64,000 nt of DNA from Adiantum capillus-veneris (taxonomy: Eukaryota > Streptophyta > Polypodiopsida > Polypodiales > Pteridaceae), in the NCBI GenBank assembly GCA_014529385.2, contig CM043963.1:73821912-73885911 (forward strand), given 5' to 3'. The notes beneath the pieces are model-generated. The model was not told the DNA's origin and did not search any database. It saw nothing but the letters and a program-made list of their open reading frames with translations. The translations under genes were made by a program, and so were the position numbers. Position 1 is the stretch's first letter. The number at the start of each line of letters is the position of its first letter. Shown here in pieces: positions 11,207-21,809 of the stretch.

Positions 11207-12138
11207 GGAAATTGAAGAAGTTGTTGCTTATGTCTCCAACTTTGAGGAAAGAAAACTATGAATGTGGAAGATATGTAACTGTGACAGTGGATCTAACCCC
11301 ACAGGAATTGGATCGGTGATTGGGCAAGATGATGCTGATGGCAAGAGATATGTAGTGAGGTTTGGAGCAAAAGTCCTAAGTGCTCGTCAACGCAACTATC
11401 CACAAGTAAAAAGGGTGTTATGGGGAGTAGTCACAGCTTTGAAATGTGACAAAGAGTATCTAGTAGGAGAAAATGTAATAGTGGAGACTGATTGTCTACC
11501 CCTTCTTGGAATGATCACAAGTTGCTCAACTCCCGACATTGATATGTTGAGATGGATTGCCTACATAAAGTCCATGAATCCAGAATTTAAGCATATTGCA
11601 GGGAAAGATAATCCAGTTGCAGATATGCTTTCAAGAGCAAGGTATGAAAATGAAGAAGACATGGTTGTCGAGGGCGATGATGTAGGCCCACAGTTCTATA
11701 GTATCTCTCATGCCAAGGGTGATCATGTTTGCCTGTCAAATGCACTTGAGTCATTTATAGAGGACCTATATCAAGGTGACTGGTTGCTCATTGGATGCTA
11801 TCTGAGCACTTTGACAAGGCAAGAAGGGTGGACTGATCAAGAGTTCAAAAGAATACGGAGAAAGGCCTATGGATACTTTTTGAAAGATATGTACTTATGG
11901 AAGCGTCCAAAACAAAGAAATGGAATGCCAATGAGAGTCGTGAATGATAAGGACGCTAAAAATGAGCTTATGAAAAAGTTTCATGAGGTCTTTATGCTGG
12001 ACATAGAGGTGTATGGGCCACCTTTACTAAAATGAAAGAGAGGTATTGGTGGAAAGGTATGTATAAAGATGTATCTCACTTTGTGGAGTCCTGTGAAACC
12101 TGTCAAATGTATTCAAATGTATTCACCCTACTTACCCA
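11207..12138 (+). pseudogene. Element B RNase H and integrase zinc finger
   Basis: The open frame 11262-12035 carries an RNase H domain, which removes RNA from the RNA-DNA hybrid. Visible blocks are NPTGIGSVIGQDD, SARQRNYPQVKR, VETDCLPLLGM and the closing GKDNPVADMLSRARY. Around 12000-12110, after a frame change, comes the integrase N-terminal segment with KMKERYWWKGMYKDV and ESCETCQ, the C-x2-C end of the HHCC finger. The 1-nt type frame changes mark it as inactive. Confidence 0.8.
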
Positions 12139-13164
12139 TTGGCCATGCATTACAAGTGGATAGTAGATCTAGTTACAATGCCATTAGGCTTATGGCAAAT
12201 GAGATACATAGTGCTTGCACGGGAAGACTTAACCAACCAAGTTGAAGGTCGTGCTCATAGAGAGAAAAGCACAGAAGGGGTATGTAAGCTCCTCTTGGAT
12301 GATGTAATTAGCTGTTATGGTTGTGTTGGGAAAATAACAACGGACATGGGTGAGTTGGATGCTGACAAAGCAAGGGAGTTTTTCTCTAGATTGGGCATTA
12401 AACTTGCTCTCACTACTACGTATAATCCTGAGGGAAATGGAATATCGGAGTGTGGGCATCCTCCTATCATTAAAGCTTTGGCTAAGGCCTGCAATATTGG
12501 GAGAGTGGCCTAAGTTGTTGCCTTATGCTTTATGGGCTGATTGTACAACTCATAGCTAGGTTACTGGTTATGTGCCTTTTGAGTTGATGTATGGTCAGAA
12601 ACCAATAATGCCAATTGAGGATGTAATTCCCACATAGAATGTATTACCTTGGGAAGATGGAATGAGTAGGGAAGACCTTCTTGCTTTGCGCATACAACAG
12701 TTAGAAAGAAGGCCCCAAGATATTCCGATTGCAGTAGCATGATTGAAAGATGCAAGGTTAAAGAATAAGGACAGATTTGATAAGAGGCATAGGCTCAGAC
12801 CTAAAGCTATTGAGGAAGGCGATTGGGTGTTGGTGTATGACAACAGTCTTGACAACCAACATTCAACAATAAGAAAGCTTTCAAAGAGATGGTTTGGTCC
12901 TTATGTGGTTTAGCATGTACATGGGAATGCAACTTATACCTTGCATGAATTAGATGGGACAAAAATGAAGATTCCCATTGCAGGGAAAGAATCAAGTTAT
13001 TCAAAAGAAGAGGTGATACAGATCCCTTTGATTCACAAGAAGGTCAAAATCAAGGCTCTGATGAAAATGGTATGGATGTGGATGAAGAACAAGAGGATGA
13101 TGCGTTAGATTTTTTTGCAAGCGATGATGAAATTGACATGTATGTTGACTTAAATGAAGACTGA
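12139..13164 (+). pseudogene. Element B integrase core and acidic C-terminus
   Basis: Integrase joins the DNA copy to the host chromosome. The first part (12139-12513) reads MHYKWIVDLVTMPLG, then a GKITTDMGELDA block holding the second acidic residue and TTTYNPEGNGISE holding the glutamate. A frame change near 12500 leads to GYVPFELMYGQKPIMP and GDWVLVYDNSLDNQ, the usual end of the integrase with its target-binding tail. The tail finishes at 13164 in a very acidic run (D/E rich); there is no chromodomain. At least four stops lie within. Confidence 0.8.
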
Positions 13165-13221
13165 ACCTGCAAAAGTATCTGTGGCACATGCCGAAGGATG
13201 TGCAGGTTTAGAGGGGGTCGA

Positions 13222-13460
13222 TGTCATGCCATGGAAATTTCATAATGTGAAATTAAAATATCTACATCACTCTTAATGTTTATGATGTGTGGGACCAAAT
13301 GCTATAATGTACATAGTGAATGCCACGGTTGTAGCCGTGTACATACCTTGCCAGGCGGACGAGGCCCTACACGTGGCACCATGTAATGCTTTTTCACATA
13401 AAAATATGCCTTATTTTCTTTGGGAATGTACAAATGTCAAGTGTTTCAAAGTGGCACGCT
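13222..13460 (+). repeat. Element B 3' LTR, left piece
   Basis: It starts TGTCATGCCATGG directly after a purine tract (tagagggggtcga, about 13209-13221) that serves as plus-strand primer. It matches the first part of the 5' LTR and is cut at 13460 by element D. The last five bases, acgct, are the left target copy of D. Confidence 0.9.
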
Positions 13461-15617
13461 AGAGAGGGGGACTGGGGGAACACGCCCAGCACAAACAAAA
13501 GGGACTCTCTATAGCTTAGGGTATTCACAACACCCCTATCCTCTCGGAAAACACCTTCAAACACACAACTCACACTAGCAGACCACCACCTACTCGATTG
13601 CCACTGCTCACACACTCCACAAAACCACCACACGTCGCACACTTGTTGCCATGGCCTGTCTCCACCCATACACACACACACACACACACACACAACCGCT
13701 CATTCTCACTCTTTCACTCAAAACACCATCGGTCCGGGGGGGCACACACTTCCACACAGCCGGCACCAAGGAGAACCATGAAAGCAGGAGAAAGAGGAGG
13801 GGGGAAGGGGAAACCACAGCAAGAGAGGCAACAACCGCTTGATTACACTTCACCAAACACTTATACAAACTCCCACTGCCATCACCATGGCCATTTACAC
13901 AAGAAAAATGCAAAGGGCTTTGACAGGCACACTCCTCTATCCAAGAGATCCACTTTGCAGGCTTCCAACGGGCTCCACAAGCCAAGAAAAAGCCAAGAAC
14001 ACCCCCAAATTTGATCCATTTTTCACTTTTATAGGGGGGGCCTTTAATTTGGGAATTTACAATTTAGTTGGTCCACCTGGCATCTTGAATTGGTATCTTT
14101 TGGGAGGGGGGGCACCGCTTTGTTCTATCTCTCTCTTCTTCACTCTTTGCATTGGGGGGGGGGCATTAGCGACGTCGCTATTGCCCCTAGGCTTTTTTTA
14201 AAATTATTTTCCTCTACCTTCATTTTTTTACCTTCTTTGGACTTATCTTTGCATTGCTTGACTAGGTTGAATTTAATCTTCTCTCTCTCCCTATCCAACT
14301 CCTCTTTTGCCACTTTAGTTCAGCCTTACCTTGCCCTTGCTTTATTCATTGGCCCTCCTTCAATTTTTTGCTTGCCCAGATGGCCTCTGCCTTGGTTTGT
14401 CCTGCCCCAAATGGTCCTTTGGACTTTGCTCAGCTCACTTGGCCTCTCTTGAATTCTCTTCTTCCTCCTTGCTTGACCGCCGCGGGATCCTTCTCTTACA
14501 TGAGGGAGGGAGGCAATAGCGATATCGCTATTGCCCCTAGCCTTCGCCTTTAAAATTTGGGGGCCCCTAGGGCTGCGGGAACTGCCGCATGCCACATCAT
14601 ATGCCGACACCACACCCACGCGAGCTCCACGTCATCGTCACTGTCAACTGCCCAGCTTAAATAGCCCGAGTTCATGTCCTGTGCGCCCGCATGTGGGCTC
14701 ACTCTCAAGCCATGTGGCAGCTGCCAATGCCCTTGCCTTCAAACTCCATGACATACTTCTCATAAAAATATAAAAAAAACTCAAATCTTTTGGCCTCCTT
14801 CTACAGGCTTCTCTTTGTTGCTCCCAGACCCGATTACCAAGAAGAAGAAGCCAACGGAAACTCCACATTCCCGGACTTGGCTGTCTACACCTGTCATCTC
14901 TGCATCTCGATCCCTCGGCGCCCTCAAACTAAGGCCTCCAAAATGAAAAAAAACCATCTGCAACTGTTCACCGCCCAAATGCTCCCAACTTCATTTCGTT
15001 GTATCTGACCGACCGAGCATCCGATGGACGTGTAGTTGATTCCGACTAGCTCCACATGGTAAACACTCCCACCGAGAACCTTGGCGAGGCCGCAAAACTG
15101 CCAAATGGCACATCCTCCAATGCGGTCAAGTGGGCTCAAACCCGGCCCCCGGAAGATCTTCTAATGGCCATATCTTGCTATCCAGAGCTCCGATTCGTAA
15201 TCTGAAAAGATAGGCATGCTCCACAACCCGAGCACTACACACATATACACTGACATCAGCCCGGGCCACCCGTCCCCAGCTGCCCTGTTCGTCGGGGCTC
15301 TACTACACTCTTCAACTTTAAATCGCAATATCTTGAGCACCGGGGCTCTGTTTGACGAGCCATCTGGTTCGGCTTTTAGAGCACGCAAAACTCTACATTC
15401 TAGAGCTTTGACTTAGCATTCTGGACATCTTCATCTGTCATTCCATCTGGACCATTCCGCTGCACTTTTGGCCTAAAAACCACATCAGGCATACTTTCCC
15501 TCTATCCTTTGGCTGCCAAGGGCCTTGGCACCTGCCCTAGCCTTCTGCACTGCACTGGATTGCACCCTTTGCCTGGCATAGAACACCTGCTAGCTTCGAC
15601 CAACTTTAGCTGCACCA
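13461..15617 (-). repeat. Element D left LTR (complete form)
   Basis: It consists of segment X (13461-13938), whose inverted copy is at 16724-17191, and segment Y (13949-15617), whose direct copy is at 18053-19871. Read on the minus strand it begins TGGTGCAG and ends ...CCCCCTCTCT. It holds a CA tract (about 13671-13694), runs of seven to ten G, and two palindromes (14161-14186 and 14512-14535). Compared with the right copy it lacks about 150 bp near 14650. Confidence 0.75.
14161..14535. promoter_or_regulatory. Two GACGTC/GATATC-centred palindromes in element D LTR
   Basis: The perfect 24-bp palindrome at 14512-14535 has half-site GGCAATAGCGAT. A second, near-perfect one at 14161-14186 has GACGTC as its centre. 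Both lie between G-runs and a CCCCTAG flank. The right LTR keeps the first (18267-18292) and has a damaged second (18620-18645). Function is unknown; GACGTC is the core of bZIP sites. Confidence 0.5.
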
Positions 15618-16083
15618 TCATTGCCCATCTCCTCATTGAACATTTATGTTCAACCACACATGGCCTTATTGCACCAAAAAACTGCATACCACAAACAAAC
15701 TCATTGTACACTGCAAAACACCCACCATATGTAGAAAACCGACACCTGCTACCCACGTTCTTTGCCCATGCGGGTTGCCCAACCCCCTGCTTTACCTGTT
15801 ATCACCCTCCTGGGTCAAACACCTTGCATTGGTCTCTTCCATCCACCTGCAACACCCTTACATAGTGACACACTAAGGCACACAACCAACTGCATAGTCA
15901 AACTGCCATCCGCATGCTTCTACCACTCCCAGCATTCCCTCGCCAATTTCCTACTCGCAACAAAGCTCCTCCAAGAACACGTAACAGAGCACCTTCGTGC
16001 TCACCATCCTACTCAATCAAGACTCGCGACCTATCTGACCCACCCTCCCATCCATGTAAAGCTAGATCCTCGTATAGAAGATC
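15618..16083. other. Element D internal non-coding stretch
   Basis: It holds no recognisable domain. On the minus strand, the purine tract just right of 15617 (reverse of tcattgcccatctcctc) resembles the one next to element E's 3' LTR, which supports its reading as the plus-strand primer of a minus-oriented element. Confidence 0.5.
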
Positions 16084-16764
16084 GTGCGGTTTGCAGACAA
16101 GGTTGAAGCGGTGAAGCTAGAGGAGGTTCCCGAGATTGAAACCAAAGAGGAAACTATGTCGAATGATAGTAGCTCTATGGACGCAGATACGAGTTGGGAG
16201 ACCAAGTCATCCCAATCCAGGTATGATGAGTTCGACCTCCTACATGTGAGTGGAGAGGCAGTGAATGTGTGCGAGGAGCAACATGAAGTGCAAGCCGAGG
16301 TGCATAGTGAAGATTAGATGGATCAGTCTAGCCCTACATGTGGTGAGGAGCAGGTGAAACTACCATGCATTGCCATGCTAATGGCCATGTTAATGAAGGT
16401 AGCAATATAATATGCCATAGTGGTGCATCAAGTGCAAAGTTTTGCAAAAAGGGTTAGAGCAGTTGTACCTATGGAAGAGGATGAGGAGGATGCGGTAGAG
16501 AACGAGTTTCTCTCTTCCTTGCCAGAGATTGATGATGCAGCAGTAGAAGAGCAGGTAATTGCAGCGGACAAGCAAGTGGTGCTTATTGACCTTGAAGGGC
16601 TAATTGACGGGGAGGAGCTCGACGATGCTGGAATTGAGTTCCTGGTAGGTGAGGAACGCAAAGCGGAGTCCATGTTAAAGGTGCTTCCTATGCAGTTGGT
16701 GCCCTCTATGAGAGATGATGTGGCAGAGGAGTGTGCCTGTCAAATCCCTTTGCATTTTTCTTAA
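16084..16764 (+). pseudogene. Element D acidic ORF remnants, unknown
   Basis: Two open stretches on the + strand (16084-16317 and 16420-16764) encode very acidic sequence, for example METKEE-like and EEDEEDAVENEF segments, with many E and D residues. No family motif is visible. The second runs into segment X and stops 12 codons later. These could be the C-terminal part of the same gag as at 17284 or an unrelated accessory frame. Their orientation disagrees with the LTRs and adds to the evidence for rearrangement. Confidence 0.4.
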
Positions 16765-17191
16765 GTAAATGGCCATGGTGATGGCAGTGGGAGTTTGTAT
16801 AAGTGTTTGGTGAAGTGTAATCAAGCGGTTGCTGCCTCTCTTGCTGTGGTTTCCCCTTCCCCTCTCCTCTTTCTCCTGCTTTCATGGTTCTCCTCGGTGC
16901 CGGCTGTGTGGAAGTGTGTGCCCCCCCGGACCGATGGTGTTTTGAGTGAAAGAGTGAGATTGAGCGGTTGTGTGTGTGTGTATGGGTGGAGACAGGCCAT
17001 GGCAACAAGTGTGCGTCATGTGGAGGTTTTGTGGAGTGTGTGAGCAGTGGCAATCGAGCAGGCGGTGGTCTGCTAGTGTGAGTTGTGTGTTTGAAGGTGT
17101 TTTCCGAGAGGATAGGGGTGCTGTGAATACCTTGAGCTATAGAAAGTCCCTTTTGTTTGTGTTGGGCGTGTTCCCCCATTCCCCCTCTCCA
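16724..17191 (+). repeat. Inverted copy of element D LTR segment X
   Basis: This is the reverse complement of 13461-13938 over about 470 bp, including the CA/GT tract and the purine-rich end. Immediately after it, at 17198-17210, comes GGTGCCCCCACAG. That resembles the primer-like site of element E (GGCGCCCCCACGG on the minus strand, 53930-53942). Segment X therefore looks like the 3' part of a + oriented LTR followed by primer site and gag. Confidence 0.8.
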
Positions 17192-17283
17192 TCTTCTGGT
17201 GCCCCCACAGAGGAGTATGCTGATGCTCCTAGTTGATGTTGAAGCGGTGATTTTTGTGATGCCAAAGGTGCGGCCTTTGAAGA

Positions 17284-18138
17284 GAAGGTGCTGCTAGTGA
17301 TGGCTTGGGTAGAATTTCCCATTTTCACTGGGGTTGAAGATGCGTTTACTTGGCTTCACGACTACGGATTGTTCGTGTTGGAAAGTGGTTTATCGAGAGA
17401 AGGTGGTGCCGTACAGGTGTTCCCTCTCATGGTTCGTGGTAAAGCTAGGCTATGGTTTGTAGCCTGGGTGAAGAAGAAAAAGCAGATTGCGAACCCATCG
17501 AGGCGGCCTTTCGAAGGAGATTTGTAGCGGATGCACGGCTAGATGAAGTAAAGCGGAAGCTAGACGGATTGAAGCAAAGCTTGGAGGGAGATTTTCAAGC
17601 GTTCGAGTGGGAGTTCGAAGCCCTATGGGGGAAGTTAATGAAGGTAACTGTTGCAGAAAATGCCAGTTTTTTGAAGTTGTGTAAATTCATGGATTGCGTG
17701 CATGAAGAAGTGCGAGATAAGGTGGAGTTAGATGGCCCAATGTCGTATGAAGAAGCGGTAGCTCTAGCGAGAGGGCGAACCAAAAATATTTTAAAGAAGC
17801 GCAAGGCTAGGCGGTGTTTGCAAGGTGCAGTGATGCCAAAGCAATGTGAGGTGGTGGTAGCCAAGCCACAGGTGATGCAAAGAGAAGTGCAGGTGCAAGA
17901 AGAACCAAGGGTTCTTTGGCTGCAAAGAGACAAAATGGTTCCTATGCCGAACATTCCGGCTAGAGCAGCTCCAATTATGGAGGATGTGCAAGTGGTTCCT
18001 GAATGGGCAAAGGAAGTGCTGCCAAGTTTGAGTGCGGATGTTGAAGCTCCATTCCACTTTGCAGGCTTCCAACGGGCTCCACAAGCCAAGAAAAAGCCAA
18101 GAACACCCCCAAATTTGATCCATTTTTCACTTTTATAG
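17284..18138 (+). pseudogene. Element D gag capsid domain
   Basis: Gag builds the particle. The N-terminal part (17288-17527) reads WVEFPIFTGVEDAFTWLHDY and VRGKARLWFVAW. The second part (17452-18138) is one frame over and contains FRRRFVADARLDEVKRKLDG and YEEAVALARGRT. These are the usual helices of a retrotransposon gag domain, with the F-x-G-x-x-W start and the K-A-x-x-W block. The frame then runs into LTR segment Y at about 18053 and ends within it at 18138. No zinc knuckle, protease or pol follows, so the element relied on others for enzymes. Confidence 0.75.
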
Positions 18139-19871
18139 GGGGGGCCTTTAATTTGGGAATTTACAATTTAGTTGGTCCACCTGGCATCTTGAATTGGTAT
18201 CTTTTGGGAGGGGGGGCACCGCTTTGTTCTATCTCTCTCTTCTTCACTCTTTGCACTGGGGGGGGGGGGCATTAGCGACGTCGCTATTGCCCCTAGGCCT
18301 TTTTTTAAATTATTTTCCTCTACCTTCATTTTTTTACCTTCTTTGGACTTATCTTTGCATTGCTTGACTAGGTTGACTTTAATCTTCTCTCTCTCCCTAT
18401 CCAACTCCTCTTTTGCCACTTTAGTTCAGCCTTACCTTGCCCTTGCTTTATTCACTTGGCCCTCCTTCAATTTTTTGCTTGCCTAGATGGCCTCTGCCTT
18501 GGTTTGTCCTGCCCCAAATGGTCCTTCGGACTTTGCTCAACCCACTTGGCCTCTCTCGAATTCTCTTCTTCCTCCTTGCTCGACCGCCGTGGGATCCTTC
18601 TCTTACCTGAGGGGGGGGAGGAAATAGCGCTATTGCTATTGCCCCTAGCCTTCGCGTTTAAAATTTGGGGGCCCTGGGGCCGTGGGAATTGCCGCATGCC
18701 ACGTCATATGCCGTCACCACACCCACACGGGTGCCATGTCATCGTCACTGTCAACTGCCTCATGCGCGGGCACGCCACCTGCGCCGCCTGGCTTCACCAA
18801 AGTCCGCCACGGAGTGCCGCCAAAGCAGCGCCAGGCAGGTTCGCCATAGGCACACGCAACAGGAGCTCCTCACACTCCCCTTCATGCTCACTAAAGGGCA
18901 CACGGCCTAGCTTAAATAGCCCGAGTTCATGTCATGCGCGCCCGCATGTGGGCTCACTCTCAAGCCACGTGGTAGCTGCCAATGCCCTTGCCTTCAAACT
19001 CCATGACATACTTCTCATAAAAATATAAAAAACACTCAAATCTTTTGGCCTCCTTCTACAGGCTTCTCTTTGTTGCTCCCAGACCCGATTACCAAGCAGA
19101 AGAAGCCAACGGAAACTCCACATTCCTGGCCCTGGCTGTCTACACCTGTCATCTCTGCATTTCGATCCCTCGGCGCCCTCAAACTAAGGCCTCCAAAACG
19201 AAAAAAAACCATCTGCAACTGTTCACCGCCCAAATGCTCCCAACTTCATTTCGTTGTATCTGTCCGACCGAGCATCCGATGGACGTGCAAACGATTCCGA
19301 CCAGCTCCACATGGTAAAATCTCCCACCGAGAACCTTGGTGAGGCCGTAAAACTGCCAAATGGCACATCCTCCAATGCGGTCAAGTGGGCTCGGACCCGG
19401 CCCCCGAAAAATCTTCTAATGGCTATATCTTGCTATCCAGAGCTCCGATTCGCAATCCGAAAAGACAAGCATGCTCCACAACTCGAGCACTACACACATA
19501 TACACTGACATCAGCCGGGGCCACCGGTCCCCAGTTGCCCTGTTCGTCGGGGCTCTGCTACACTCTTCAACTTTAAATCGCAATATCTTGAGCACCGGGG
19601 CTCCGTTTGACGAGCCGTCTGGACCGGCTTTTAGAGCACGCGAACTCTACATTCTAGAGCTTTGAATTAGCATTCTGGAAATCTTCATCTGTCATCCAAT
19701 CTAGACCATTCCGCTGCACTTTTGGCCTAAAAACAACATCAGGCATACTTTCCCGCTATCCTTTGGCTCCCAAGGGCCTTGGCACCTGCCCTAGCCTTCT
19801 GCACTGCACTGGATTGCACCCTTTGCCTGGCATAGAACACCTGCTAGATTCGACCAACTTTAGCTGCACCA
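18053..19871 (-). repeat. Element D right LTR (segment Y only)
   Basis: It matches 13949-15617 with about 150 extra bases near 18755-18905. Segment X is not attached to it, although in the left LTR X adjoins Y directly. The missing X sits inverted at 16724-17191. That pattern fits an inversion of the X-gag block with breakpoints near 16.73 and 18.05 kb. Confidence 0.75.
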
Positions 19872-19876
19872 ACGCT

Positions 19877-20621
19877 CGTTTTGCCTAGAAAGTTCAATGC
19901 TGGCAATCTCGGCCAAAAATAGCAGGTTTTGTGCACTGGTGTGAAAGACGTGTCCAAAGTGATTACAAAGTGGAAAAATGAGATTCAACATGAAATTTGA
20001 GCCCAATGGGATTTTTCCACAATTTTAGAGAGTTTTCCCAGCTCGTTTGGGCTTTTTACGGACAAAAAGTGACATTTTTGGGCTAAAAATGGTCAAAAAT
20101 ATCCGAAAAAATGCTCAAAATAGCTAAAAATGCCACATCAACGATGCTGGAATTATTTCTCAAGCTGTGTGGGAAATTTGAGAGCCAAGAATGAGCTTAT
20201 TTGGGCACAATGAGCAAGGAGATACAGCCATTCCTTTACAGGGTGCTAGTGCAGTCTCGTGCTGCTTCCACTACATGGTTGAGCCTCTGAGGATTCCAAT
20301 TAGGGTTTCTCCAATGAAGTACTAAAGCTTCCATGAAATGGTCACAATGAAGAATCGAAGCATAAATTTAGGGTTTTTAACAGGTCGAATGAGAACTGCA
20401 TCTATGAAATTGAGAGCGAGGCTACACCTAATCTTCACACACACAAGAGTTTTGAGTTAGTATTGGTTCTTTTTCAAAGTGGAGCATTCATGGATGGAGG
20501 GTGGTTGTTCTTTTTTAGTGTGTTTTTGGCTTCAAATCACCTATGCCTTGCTTGATTTTGCTACGAATGCTCACAATCAGAGGCCCGACGCTTTCCTAGT
20601 CGCACTGTGCACTTCTTGACA
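19877..20621 (+). repeat. Element B 3' LTR, right piece
   Basis: It continues the 5' LTR match exactly where the left piece stops and ends ...TTCTTGACA. The host RNase H of element A resumes after it. Confidence 0.9.
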
Positions 20622-20624
20622 ACG

Positions 20625-21058
20625 CAATAGCATATGAAAGTCAAAGGCTCGACCCAATTGAGAAAGCTCTAGGCATATATGAAAAGGAACTGTTAGCAAT
20701 TTTGCATGCCCTAGACACGTGGAAGCACTATTTATTGAGGACTCCTTTCATTCTGCGAACGGATCACCAAAGCCTTAAGGACTTCATGATGCAGACCAAG
20801 CTCTCCGACAAACAAATGAGGTGGGAAAATTTCCTTTCACAGTTTCATATTCATATTGCTCACCTTGTTGGCAAGCATAATCAAGTAGCCGATCAACTCT
20901 CAAGACGACCAAGAGTGAACGTGGTATCAATAGCAACTCACAATGATCTATCTGATATGATAGGTGAGTATGCTAATGGTCCCGATTTGAAAGATATGAC
21001 GTCAGCCCTTGAACTAGGGAAGAAAGAGGAATCATTTACACTACAAGATGGTTATCTT
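20625..21058 (+). pseudogene. Element A RNase H, second part
   Basis: This is the continuation of the RNase H domain broken at 6629. It opens with an IAYESQRLDPIEKAL block, then KELLAILHALDTWKHYL, FILRTDHQSLKDFM and the closing GKHNQVADQLSRRP, the normal order in chromovirus RNase H with the D of TDHQSL visible. The 434 bp are open in one frame from 20627. They end at the solo LTR C1, and the next residues of the pol frame are found at 21715. Confidence 0.9.
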
Positions 21059-21595
21059 TGTTAAGTATGGAGCCTGATTTACCACTTGTAATTTTATGTG
21101 TTAAAAATGCATATTTGTAAGGCCCCCATTATGAGGAGAAGCCATCGTGCGTGAAGAAAAATAACTCGCCAAAAAATAAAATCACTTGTCGGAAATCAAA
21201 ATTTTTAAGGCTAGAAAGTGGTCGGAAAACAACCGATCGGTTGGCCGGTGGCCGGTGGTCAAATTCAAAAGCGGACTTGTTATCAAGGGCGGCCACACAT
21301 GGGCGGATGGGAGGGTCCGATTTGGAGTTATCTACACAAGGGCGGCTACACATGGCTGCCTCTCATGAGAGAGGGCAACCCTTTTGGCCTATAAAAGGAG
21401 GCCATTTCTACACACATTTCACAGTGTGAAGTTGATGCAACAAGGTGGGTGTGAGGTGGTGAGAGTGAAGCAAGGTGTGAGCTCCAAAAGGGTATAACCC
21501 CTTTGTAACCTACTTCTTGTTTTGAAGTACTAAAGCCATTGAGTGGCTGCTTTCCCGTGGATGTAGCCCACATTGGGTGAACCACGTATATCGTG

Positions 21596-21636
<41 letters not shown>

Positions 21637-21709
21637 CTATAATCTCTTGTGTGTGAAAATTATCTCTCTCCATTAAGTAATCTACTTAGCTACGTCGTAT
21701 TTCCTAACA
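21059..21709 (+). mobile_element. C1: solo LTR of a copia family
   Basis: It is a single LTR (TGTTAAGTATGG...TAACA) with a perfect 5-bp target duplication atctt (21054-21058 and 21710-21714). No internal part is present. It matches both LTRs of C2 but has a shorter GGCCGGTGG repeat. A TATAAAAG box lies at 21390-21397 and a CT tract at about 21600-21632. Solo LTRs arise by recombination between the two LTRs of a full copy. Confidence 0.95.
21390..21397 (+). promoter_or_regulatory. TATA box of C1 LTR
   Basis: TATAAAAG lies in a conserved context (ggcctataaaaggaggcc) also found in both LTRs of C2. Confidence 0.65.
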
Positions 21710-21714
21710 ATCTT

Positions 21715-21809
21715 CTCTATGGTAATAGGCTATACATTGCTAACTCACTACATGAGAAAGTAATTTATGAATCTCATGCTCCTCCATATGCGGGACATAG
21801 AGGGATTCA
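21715..21809 (+). pseudogene. Element A integrase zinc-finger fragment between C1 and C2
   Basis: The 95 bp encode a piece of the integrase HHCC finger, GNRLYIANSLHEKVIYESHA followed by the H-x-G-I-Q block. It continues from the RNase H part before C1 and into the YFYWPTMKENI part after C2. This confirms that C1 and C2 are two separate insertions in element A. Confidence 0.9.

Larger units (their letters stand above)
13461..19871 (-). mobile_element. Element D: rearranged gag-only LTR element inside B's LTR
   Basis: It is flanked by the perfect 5-bp repeat acgct (13456-13460 and 19872-19876), and element B's LTR continues on both sides. Long direct repeats (13949-15617 and 18053-19871) mark the LTRs. 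The outer right end reads as TGGTGCAG on the minus strand. A TATAAAAG box on the minus strand (14026-14033 and 18130-18137) and a purine tract on the minus strand just inside the left LTR (15618-15637) all argue for minus-strand orientation. Yet a block with an LTR segment, a primer-like site and gag (16724-18050) reads on the + strand, so the inside has been rearranged. No pol was found. Confidence 0.8.
6630..20621 (+). mobile_element. Element B: divergent Ty3/gypsy inserted in RNase H of A
   Basis: The 5' LTR is 6630-7673. The 3' LTR is in two pieces, 13222-13460 and 19877-20621, split by element D. LTR ends are the inverted pair TGTC(A/G)...TTGACA. The internal part carries gag, zinc knuckle, protease, RT, RNase H and integrase on the + strand. 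The host RNase H stops at 6629 and resumes just after 20621. The flanks (cacgt on the left, acgca on the right) share only an imperfect core, so the target duplication is decayed. The RT lacks its catalytic half, and stops occur throughout. Confidence 0.9.

Noticed and set aside
13598-14014. ORFs with long H-T-H-T or C-V-C-V runs, also at 1422, 29342, 31151, 38363, 52922 and 52993
   Set aside because: These are translations of CA/GT/GA microsatellites within LTRs, open only because the tracts lack stops.
17595-18089. 164-codon minus-strand frame
   Set aside because: It lies antisense over the D gag domain, which has recognisable motifs on the + strand.
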